14,658 nt of DNA, from positions 1-14,658 of the forward strand of contig JABVXU010000933.1 of NCBI GenBank assembly GCA_013365365.1, read 5' to 3'. The first letter of the stretch is position 1, and every line of letters begins with the position of its first letter. This stretch comes from Cruorifilaria tuberocauda (lineage: Eukaryota; Nematoda; Chromadorea; Rhabditida; Onchocercidae). Below are positions 1 through 7,530 of this stretch, one piece after another. A model generated the notes under the pieces. That model worked only from the letters and a program-made list of their open reading frames with translations. It searched no databases and was not told where the DNA came from. A program made the translations under genes and the position numbers.

Positions 1-2030
1 GAATGATAGCAATAATTAAGCATAATAAATTAACTCAAATTTATAATTACAGTAAATATTGATTCATAAATGTTGAATAAAAATTTTGATATACTCTGAC
101 AAAAAAATTATCGGAAAATAGAAATATGAAGATGACATAGTTTGTTGTAAAAATATTTTCAGAATTACTATGACGTATGACGTAATTCCTAACTATTAAG
201 AGATGAAAGAATAGCAGTATGTATGTTTACAATCATTAAGAACTTGTTTGAATTTTGCCTTATATATGTTCCCGTCCTAATATTCATCAGTGAGTCAGAC
301 CAAATTCAAGTTTACAAACGAAGTTCCATGAAGTTGGTTAGCAATTAAAGATAGAAATGGATAAGCAATTAACTGAGGCAAATGAGTTTAGGTAAATTGA
401 AGTATATTCCACATAAATATCGATTCAGAGGACTGTTTAAATAGACTGGTTGAGAAAGGACCGCCACTCTGTGGATTTTCCCATCTCCACATATCTCTTC
501 AAGATTCTGGCCCATGCAAGATATAGAAATGCATTTAACTCTCATCTTTATTAGTTTTTATTTGTAAGTTTTCATTTTGCTTGAGAAGGCTTCAGTTTGG
601 CTGAATCGAAATATGTTGGCAAGAAGATTTAATATTCATTAGACTGAGCTGATAATCAGGTTGATCTCGTTATTATTGCTCTGGGAAAATAAACTGGGAG
701 CTCAAGCAGTTTATTTTTATAAAGTCAAATTTGGTTAAGTTGGCATAAAGCCAAATTTGGTTGAAGTCAAGTCGTTAAATTTTTCTTTCCAGTAAGTTCC
801 ATACTATTATATTGACTCTACCACTATACTGAATTATAAAAATTATAAAAGTCTCTTCCATTTTGCTTCTAACTTTCGAGAGTAATAACAGAAGAATTTC
901 ATGGTATATACAGGATGAACTAGAACTATGAAAATATTAGTAACTTGATCAGAAGTAATTTTAGAAAGTGATTGATCAATAATTAAAAATGCCTAAAAGT
1001 TTCGGAACATTAAGAATCGATCGATTTTTTCTTTATTAATGAGAGTTATGTGGTTTATAAGATAAACTTGAGATAAATTTTTAACTATTAGTGAATGTGG
1101 CTCAATCAGATTGCACATTGAAAATTTACTCGTAAACAAAAACATCGATATTTACTGAGCACCGAGAAGAATTGTATCCTATTTATTATTTTATAAACTT
1201 TAAGCATTCCATCATTTTCTATAAATGTTAATTAAAACTAATTAAAATTGGTGTTTTTAATTGAGGTAGCTTTCACTGTTTAGAAGTTTGATAACCATTA
1301 CCTTATCATTTGTTTAGCTACAATGATGATTATGATGATTGGTAATCTAGAAAAAAAGTTCTCTCCACTTTTGGATACTGTCACCACATTTTTCTGGTTG
1401 TTCATGCTACAGAATTTTATGTTCAGCTTTCGTTTCTTCTCATGAAAATAAATTGTGATTTGCAGAAAATACTAAAATTCATTGTTAGACATATTTAGAC
1501 GAAAAATTTGAACTTTGTAAAATTTTTAAGTTTCCTCTGACCATCCCTGCCAAATTTCAGACACTTATTTTGCATAAATAAACAATCCTACTCATGCAGC
1601 GAATCGTACATCTGCACTAGAAGTATTGGATTGAAAAGTACGATTGCAAATCAGTTGTTGCAAACGAGGTAGAGTGATGTTTCGGTGTTCTTTCTTAATT
1701 GTTTGCATGCTAACTTATAGATAAGAGAAAACAAAATTGTTATTACTCAATTGGTTCTATTTCGTTAGCGGTAAAGGCTGTAGCCAAAAAATTCTGTATT
1801 ATAATTTACCTGTGAAAATTACGATATTTTCAAATAATCCCAATCAAAAACATATCATTTCTGTGTCGCTGAAAAGCGAGCAACTTTGTTATCGATTTAA
1901 TATTGCAAGATACTGTTTGCTTATTGTTAAAAGCCTTCGTTATGGAGTAACATTGTAAATTAATAGGATACTTCTTATTTACAAGTTTAATTTGGTTTAC
2001 AAGCCTTGTCACTATAACGTCTCTGTTTTA
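1..2030. other. Intergenic, no supported gene
   Basis: I read both strands and found no exon with a consistent frame and credible splice sites. The open frames here are short and begin at TTG-type codons. Examples are the plus frame at 1737-1958 and the overlapping minus frame at 1830-2012, which cannot both be real and show no domain-like composition. Small repeats are present: a short ATGATG-type run near 1321-1340 and a repeated CAAATTTGGTT motif at 723-767. Confidence 0.6.
723..767. repeat. Short direct repeat with a palindromic core
   Basis: An 18-19 bp motif containing CAAATTTGGTT occurs at 723-740 and again, with one substitution and one extra base, at 749-767. The second copy contains the perfect 10-bp palindrome CCAAATTTGG. 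No gene lies nearby, so the function is unknown and the repeat may be neutral. Confidence 0.6.
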
Positions 2031-2037
2031 ATTAATG

Positions 2038-2226
2038 TTACAAGGTCAAATTATACGACTTTGCAATATTCGAATTACAAGGATCCTCCCTCATCCAGGA
2101 TAAAGAAGGTCCCAGCCTCCTACCATTGCTAAGAATTTGTCTAAGGATATCACAGGGTAAATTCAATCTCCCTTTTCCCTGGGTCTGACAGATATCGTTA
2201 TTGTTTTGAAGCTGTTCAGAATATTG
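2038..2226 (-). other. Possible coding fragment, minus strand
   Basis: On the minus strand a frame of 63 codons including its stop is open from 2226 (just after TTTAG, an acceptor-like site) to the TAA at 2040-2038. It is richer in G+C than its surroundings and reads like protein, for example LNLPCDILRQIL and GPSLSWMREDP. I recognise no domain, see no good donor or start codon, and cannot connect it to another exon. It could be an exon of an unseen gene, a fragment of a dispersed repeat, or chance. Confidence 0.25.
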
Positions 2227-2287
2227 CTAAATTTTTAAAGTCAATGTAATGTTGTATTATTGTATGTATCAAATTTGTTCTAATCAA

Positions 2288-2308
2288 GGTTTAATTACCA
2301 AGTTTGAG
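2288..2308 (+). other. SL1 spliced-leader-like sequence
   Basis: These 21 nt match the 22-nt nematode SL1 spliced leader (known from C. elegans and most other nematodes) except for one missing C in the CCC run. The leader is normally the 5' end of SL1 RNA and becomes the 5' end of trans-spliced mRNAs. The match ends in GAG and is followed by GTACAC, which could be the SL RNA donor or ordinary exon sequence. No Sm site of the AATTTTTGG type follows at the expected distance and no 5S gene is visible. An intact SL RNA gene is therefore unlikely. A truncated SL RNA pseudogene or the 5' edge of a retroposed trans-spliced mRNA fits better. Confidence 0.8.
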
Positions 2309-2501
2309 GTACACCCAAAGTATCAGCTATCACAGAAGCTATCAGTTTGCTTACTTACGAAGAGAAAGAATAGGAAGAAGGAACGATTGTCACGGTCAAG
2401 GAAGATCATCGAAAATAACAAGAACACTCTCAGCATTGTCACGCTCACGTGAGAAGGTCGATAACTGTTCTGTAACGCCAACTAAAACTTTCAAAAAATA
2501 G
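2293..2501 (+). pseudogene. Decayed Arg/Ser-rich reading frame after SL1
   Basis: Directly after the SL1-like tag a frame stays open to the TAG at 2499-2501. It is rich in Arg, Ser and Lys: YLRRERIGRR, then GRSSK, then ALSRSREKVD. A second overlapping frame (2249-2452) gives KRKNRKKERLSRSRK over the same bases. Both look like remnants of an RS domain as found in SR splicing factors, with substitutions and perhaps an indel. There is no ATG, no RRM domain and no intron. My inference is a 5'-truncated, degraded retrocopy of a trans-spliced mRNA. No long poly(A) tail is seen (only AAAAAATAG at the end). The RS assignment rests on composition alone. Confidence 0.35.
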
Positions 2502-2585
2502 TTCTTCAGTTTAATTTGTTGAATGGGATTTCACAAATTCACTATTCGGCAGAGTGAGCTATCTGAAATGAGTTGAATGGAACAC

Positions 2586-2849
2586 CGCCCAACAAAATCC
2601 ATACAAGTTTCACCGAATAACGAGCAAACCGTGTTGCCGTAAATTGTCGTCTAACAATAAGAAATTGAGACGAGATTGTAACTTAAATAACTGATTCTTA
2701 CTTGCAAGTGAAAATTCGAATATGCAATTCCAGACGAAATTAGGTTATTTAAGTTACAATCTCGTTTCCATTTCTTATTGTCAGACGACAATTTGCGGCA
2801 ACACGGTTTGCTCGTTATTCGGTGAAACTTGTGTGGATTTTATTGGACG
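2586..2849. repeat. 264-bp fold-back (inverted repeat) element
   Basis: The arm at 2586-2691 is the reverse complement of the arm at 2744-2849, 106 bp each, with about eight mismatches and essentially no gaps. A 52-bp unpaired spacer (2692-2743) separates them. The transcript would form a long hairpin. There is no coding capacity, and no clear target-site duplication is visible at the edges. It resembles a non-autonomous fold-back or MITE-type element, or the remains of a head-to-head duplication. Confidence 0.95.
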
Positions 2850-2970
2850 TGTGAAAAAACGCTAGTAGGACGATGAGAAGACGCTAATAGCAGGAATCCC
2901 GTAATCCACGTAATGTTTCCGAATAATATATTCAGAATAATGGATGATACGAAGTTAGTGATCCTTATGT

Positions 2971-2976
2971 TTTATT
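2971..2976 (-). terminator. Poly(A) signal AATAAA, minus strand
   Basis: The minus strand reads AATAAA here, 102 nt beyond the proposed stop codon (3081-3079) of the minus-strand gene. It is the first canonical hexamer after that stop, so it is the natural 3' end of that transcript. Support is by motif and position only. Confidence 0.45.
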
Positions 2977-3078
2977 ACTAATCTTTGACTAATGTCTTTC
3001 CAACTCTTCTTTTAGGTTTTCTTTCACTTAATTAATTTGAATTTTCTTTTTACACTAATTTTCCTACATTACAAAGCT

Positions 3079-3329
3079 TTATCTGGAGGAGAAAAAATGA
3101 ATGTTAGGTTCTATGCACGAGATGCTGAGAGGGAGGAAAGAAACGGAAGAAATGTGCACTTCAGCTTCATTTGATTCACCTGAAACCGAGCAACTTCAAG
3201 AAATTCAAGAACATCAAAAGTACGTTTGGAAAGTGAGGAGGATGAAGAGAATATCAGCATTGCATTTTGATCGCCTTCCGGAAGGAGTTTGGTGCAGTTC
3301 TTCATCGGACAAATGTGTTGGATAATCCG
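3079..3329 (-). CDS. Candidate 3' exons of the minus-strand gene
   Basis: Exon 3329-3224 (after CTCTTTAG, donor CAAAC|GTACTT) joins in phase to 3124-3079 (after a pyrimidine-rich tract ending CTCTCAG), which stops at TAA 3081-3079. A rival reading of the same bases, phase 0 from 3329 to a CAG|GTGAAT donor, is open too and Ser-rich, but does not match the incoming phase. A plus-strand frame (3101-3325) also overlaps. The C-terminus is therefore tentative. Confidence 0.35.
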
Positions 3330-5009
3330 CTAAAGAGAGCTATCCGGAACCATTGCATTGTTACCACCGACAAAGAAACGCTTCATTTTTCCACCTTATT
3401 AGCATGATTAAGACAAAACTATTTCTGCATCTTACCTGCAATTTTAGTAAGAAGCGACTGATTGTATCGGACAGGTGATCGCTCACCGAATGAGAAATTT
3501 TCGTTCATTCTCATCTCATCATTGGCTATATTTTCCAAAAATTGGCAATTAGCAGATGATATGATTTTCTTCCACTTGTTGAAAAGTATTCCAAACGCCT
3601 TGACTAGTATTAATGAAAATATAGGATTCTGAAAATAAAGCGGTGTTGACGCTCGTGGAGGTAACATGAATTATGCAATTTGCGCTTTGAAACAATTGAG
3701 CCGCTTCTTCTTTTCAAAAATTATTTCCTACAATATTCGTTTCCCTATTCACCATCAATACACTCCGGAAATAGTTACGAATTCGGGACCTTCGGAACAC
3801 TGGAAAAGTTTGCGTGTTTCCGGTGAATTCCTGCAAATAGTCGTTTAAAATCTCAGTGCAAAGGTCACGTATTCATACAAATTCTGCTTTTGGTTTGTTC
3901 CATTAAATCTCAGATTTTGCTCTTCGATGCGAAAATATTTTAGATGAATGCAACAACGAGTAAGTATATGGTGGACTGTCAGAGATCGTTCGAACCGTTA
4001 CCACGACATCTCATTATCAATTATCAAACATCATGCATGTTTCTCTTCTTTCTTTTAAGAAACGACAAAACAAAAGCGCCACGCTTCTTGCGTTAGCGTC
4101 ATATGCGTTCCATTTAAAGTTGCTACCAATTTTCATATAATGAAATGAGTCAGTCACTGTCCATGTACGACAGTCGAATTTCAATGCGATATCAATAATT
4201 CTTATAGGCCATTAGTAAGTTAATATTATCCGGAGAGAAAACCGTGAAAATAAATAAATACTCCAGCCGGACGACACACAATGTGAACTTGCGTTTAAAA
4301 AGCGTAAAAGCTATCTTAGTGGAGCTCTACATACCAGCTGAAATACGTCACAATATCAACGCAAGCATAGTCGTGCTCGGAATACCATTCTTTCATACTA
4401 CGTTGAACCCACGTGATAAACTCATCAATTTCACATCGATCATTTAATTGAAATTATAATCGACACATTTGTTTTCAGTGACGACGTTCAACTGTTACAA
4501 TTAACTTAATAAATTATTAGAATAAATCTTTTGCGCCGTATCATCCTGGCTGCAAACTTGTTGTACGTTTTCAATGAGTAATCAAAAGACATGAAGTCAG
4601 TCATTTGAAGAAAATATATTCAGAGTTGAGAGGTGGAAAATTAAAGTTTAACTTACTGTTTATTATTCATTTTAGTTTAAAGTTTGTAATATTTAGGATA
4701 GATTCCTAAACGTTACACGTGATGATCGATCTTGTTGAAAAATAAACGAATTAGAATATGGAATTGAAGAGAATTATTATCCAGAAGTTCTCACGCTCAT
4801 CATTTGCGCTTCGTTAACAGTGGCAGGATTGAAATCAAACGATAAAACATGTATGACATATGTGATATCAAAATCAAGAGATTTCAATATCAGCTTAAAA
4901 ACAAAACTCACTTCATTAATGATAATTCAATCGTTCAAGCGCTTTGAAAGTTATGCCTGAAATGTAAGCTAAGTTTGATTCCTCTTCAATCCGTTACAAT
5001 AGACGCCAT
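3079..5009 (-). CDS. Multi-exon gene of unknown family, possibly frameshifted
   Basis: Exons in transcript order: 5009-4998 (ATG, four codons, weak), 4893-4795, 4491-4335, 3830-3764, 3628-3436, 3329-3224, 3124-3079. The best core is the run 4335 / 3830-3764 / 3628-3436 / 3329-3224, where phases 2, 0 and 1 agree at three successive junctions. Donors and acceptors there are good: CTG|GTATGT, TTTGCAG, TTTATTTTCAG, GCAG|GTAAGA, CTCTTTAG. The last exon has a long pyrimidine tract before CTCTCAG. The product would be about 235 residues. One hydrophobic stretch (PIFSLILVKAFGILF) could be a membrane or buried helix. I do not recognise the family. Exon 4491-4335 needs a one-base frame change near 4453, so this is either a pseudogene, an assembly error or a misplaced acceptor. 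It is divergent to the Tudor gene. Start and 3' end are the least certain parts. Confidence 0.5.
3436..3628 (-). CDS. Best-supported exon of the minus-strand gene
   Basis: A 193-nt exon with textbook borders: TTTATTTTCAG before and GCAG|GTAAGA after. Only one of three frames is open across it. It starts phase 0 and ends phase 1. It encodes a hydrophobic stretch followed by a charged Asn/Glu-rich part (NIANDEMRMNENFSFGERSP). The next exon, 3329-3224, takes phase 1 and begins with an acidic/His segment (HLSDEELHQTPSG). Confidence 0.65.
3764..3830 (-). CDS. Small exon of the minus-strand gene
   Basis: The exon lies between TTTGCAG and the donor GGA|GTGTAT. It receives phase 2 from exon 4491-4335, whose TG plus the first G makes Trp, and leaves phase 0 into 3628-3436. 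It reads SPETRKLFQCSEGPEF. A second frame using donor ATG|GTGAAT is also open, but it would not accept phase 2, so I prefer this one. Confidence 0.5.
4335..4491 (-). CDS. Exon with apparent one-base frame change
   Basis: Starting after GTAACAG at 4491 in phase 0, the frame runs into TAA at about 4446. From 4453 a second frame is open for 39 codons (CEIDEFITWVQ, then MKEWYSEHDYACVDIV) to a strong donor CTG|GTATGT at 4335, in the phase the next exon needs. The two frames meet at a TTT run, so a single missing T would explain the break. The alternative is that the exon really begins at 4420 after the poor acceptor GATGAG. A plus-strand open frame over 4244-4447 is antisense to it. Confidence 0.45.
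4795..4893 (-). CDS. Exon of the minus-strand gene, 33 codons
   Basis: The acceptor is TTTTGTTTTTAAG and the donor is AGC|GTGAGA, both strong, and the exon is phase 0 at both ends. It reads protein-like with an acidic/hydrophobic pattern (SLDFDITYVIHVLSFDF, then NPATVNEAQMM). The same frame remains open about 36 nt further upstream, so the acceptor could lie earlier. Joining it to an ATG exon at 5009-4998 (context AAAAAATGG, donor ATT|GTAACG) keeps phase 0, but that first exon is only a suggestion. Confidence 0.55.
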
Positions 5010-5526
5010 TTTTTCGTATTGTTTCTAATATGTGCTGTGAGCCGCGTCATTGAAAAGTTTCCATTTTGCACGTCGGATTCTTCGAGAGTAGTTGTATAAC
5101 CTTGTGAAGTTACTGATCGGTTGGTTACTTTCCTGCGTGTTCACGGTTTCATAAGGTTAACCTCTGTTACTGCATAATGATGACGAAGCAATAATTGTTT
5201 AATTTTATTCCATTATCCTTATTCCAGAACGTGTGTCCTGCAATTTTCTCATCCGAATCTCTGTGAAGGTTTCTCGACAGATTTCTCTTTGACTTCGAAC
5301 TGTCAGGATAATTACAGGTATTATAAGACTAATAGAGCAAAGCTAATCACTTCCGCTATATTGTTCATTTTTCTACGATCAAGATCGATGGCAGTTTGTT
5401 TTATACCTATTTCTACATCTTACAAACTGTGATCAAAAAACATTTGCTTGATATTCACATATAATTTAATTTTAATTTTACTTAGCAATCTATCGAAATA
5501 ATATTAGGAATGAGTAATATCTGCAG
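5010..5526. promoter_or_regulatory. Divergent intergenic region between two genes
   Basis: This is about 520 bp between the proposed minus-strand start and the plus-strand ATG, and should contain both promoters. No TATA box or known nematode element can be singled out. Two consecutive minus-strand stretches of 44 open codons, 5298-5167 (after CCTGACAG) and 5156-5025, look somewhat protein-like (HRDSDEKIAGHTFWNKDNG; LYNYSRRIRRAKWKLF). They could be further 5' exons of the minus-strand gene, but I could not splice them in phase to exon 4893-4795. Confidence 0.4.
5517..5526 (+). promoter_or_regulatory. Splice acceptor abutting the ATG (likely SL trans-splice site)
   Basis: The sequence TATCTGCAG ends exactly one base before the chosen ATG at 5527. 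In nematodes such an acceptor directly before a start codon commonly receives a spliced leader, leaving essentially no other 5' UTR. A cis-intron from an upstream non-coding exon is the alternative. A nearer-upstream ATG at 5510 is out of frame and would be removed by splicing. Confidence 0.5.
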
Positions 5527-7530
5527 ATGGCTATGAAAAGTATCTCTTCGCCGGTTGTTAATAACGAAGCCAAAAATGATGAGGGTTTCACGTTTGTGCC
5601 CTTTGAAGTCCCATTAGCTCAGAAATTTACTGCACGTGTAACTGAGAAATTGGCTGGTGATGTCTATCTGATGAGAAATACGGAACAATTGGCTATTTTA
5701 TACCAGGTTGATTTCTTTCTAAATTTTCGATATTTTCATTCAAAACATTTCTTTCGAAAGTTTTTTGGATAAAGCAATTGTCATATGGTTCTACAAATTT
5801 CTAAAAAACGTAAAACGTAAAGTAGAAACTAGCCTATGCATTGAGAGATATAGAAAAACGAAAGCTTATTAGTCAAGTTTCCGAAACAGGATTTATGATA
5901 TATATAAGCCGATTCGAAAACAAGATTTATTTGGTAATTTATGAATTTCTGAGAGAATTGTAAGCCAGTCTTGTTGAAGATAACTGAGATGCACTAGATC
6001 AATCTTTCAGACTTCTGGATATCACTTCTCCTAATCCGTTTTCTGTTTTTATAGCATAAGGTCCTATGTTTCAGATATACACAATTTGAATTATGCTTGT
6101 TCTATCCACGAGTCTAACATTTTGATTTATTCAACTATTTGTATTTCATTAGGTCATATGCTAGACAGGGCAGTTCGAGTAGTATTTTCAGAAATTAAAT
6201 CAGAAAAAATTTGTCTCCACTATTACAGTATATGGTACGCCCAATAAAACGCTTATCGCCGTCGATGTATCTTGATGGTACGTCTGGAGTGGCGTGCATT
6301 GCTCGCGTTGCACGTCCATTTAACTTACCCAGAGTGAGTCGCTGTCGCCTTTACAGGTAATCATTCGCCTTTTCGTCCTTAAAAGTACTAGCTAGGCTAG
6401 TAATTTTTAGGAAGTGTCATTAAGTGCAATACAACATCAGAAGCTTCTTTTTAAGCCGAACCTTTCAGTAGAAGTCCATTATTATTACTATTACTAAAGG
6501 AAGTGGAATAGTCAAGATTCATAGGTTGATTGCCATTACGGAATGTATGAACAATGTTATCTCTACATTGAATGTTTTTTATTTGGCAATTCGAATTTGG
6601 TAGCTTAGAACCTTATTAAATTCAGAAAGTTAGAATTTAGTCGAACGTAAAATTGTGTTGCAGAAGCTAACATTCTTCTAGTCTATTGCACATATTCTTT
6701 TAATCGCTTCTAAGTTTTTGCAATAAAGGAACAATTTAATTTTCCTCTTAAATACTCTATTTTCATCAACAACGCAAAAATATTTAACTTTGATCAACTC
6801 ACCAGTTTAGGCTTCTGCAGAGTATTTCAGACAAGTGATTTTCAGATTTGCTCAGTATCCTTATTTCTGTTTCATTACTTGTTGTAACAGTAATTTTAAA
6901 ATAGAAGAATTATAAATCCATAAAGCTTTTTTTGCAGAGCTTTGGCCAGTCAATTTAATACGAAAGATGGAACGTGTTCAGCTTTCCTTGTCGATTATGG
7001 ACAACGCGTTGTTTGCGATTCGTTTGCAATATATGATCTTTGTGGACAAGTAACAGTTTTATAGAATAATTTTGTAGATTAATACTATCTTTTTGTATAT
7101 TTTATTCGTCTTTCAACTGTTAAAATGCACAATGAAAAAAGCAAGCTTGAGACGAATAGATATGTAACACCACCGGTATATTTCACATATTTCCGAATTC
7201 TGAACATTTCGTTATAATAAAGTAGTTGATATTTCTACAATCAACTTACCAATAAAATTTGTTCTTCAGCCAACGGATGTACTAAAAATGCCGGTAGCAG
7301 CATTTAAATTTAGGATCAAAAGACAGCGAAATGGAAGCTTACGAAATGTTAGTATTTTTTATGGTTGTTTTAAATATTTGTACAATCGGATTTGATGATA
7401 AATGATAAATGTGTTATTTATACATATGTATTTTTAAGCTGGAAGTCGATAAGGAATATACTGTATGCATAACAACATTTGCTAATGATGACGTTTATTG
7501 TGGGAAGCTTGTGCAAGAAACACAGCCTTC
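5527..7530 (+). other. N-terminal extended Tudor domain (exons 1-5)
   Basis: Exons 1-2 give the SN-like half ([19 protein letters not shown], then [14 protein letters not shown]). Exons 2-3 give the Tudor barrel: RCRLYRALAS matches the usual aromatic-Arg-Ala strand, and [10 protein letters not shown] (DYGQ codons 6993-7004) matches the DYGN signature. Exon 4 follows with [12 protein letters not shown], the usual LP...A strand, and exon 5 closes the SN-like half. Compared with Tudor-SN-type cages, the aromatic two residues before the Asp is Leu and the Asn is Gln. Symmetric dimethylarginine binding is therefore probably weak or lost, and a structural or protein-binding role is more likely. Confidence 0.75.

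Noticed and set aside
3101..3325. Plus-strand open frame of 74 codons with an acidic, Gln-rich middle
   Set aside because: It overlaps two proposed minus-strand exons, and no neighbouring plus exon fits in phase. It remains a weak alternative for this stretch.
4244..4447. Plus-strand open frame of 67 codons
   Set aside because: It is antisense to the minus-strand exon ending at 4335, which has a better donor, phase match and composition. It begins at GTG with no plus-strand splice support.
4500..4550. Minus-strand open frame after TTTGCAG (QDDTAQKIYSNN)
   Set aside because: Entry phase and exit phase fit neither neighbouring exon, and only a 14-nt gap separates it from the next acceptor.
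4894..4911. Exact 18-nt GTGAG...TTTAAG unit that looks like a tiny intron (minus strand)
   Set aside because: It is far below the size nematodes can splice. The frame is also open straight through it.
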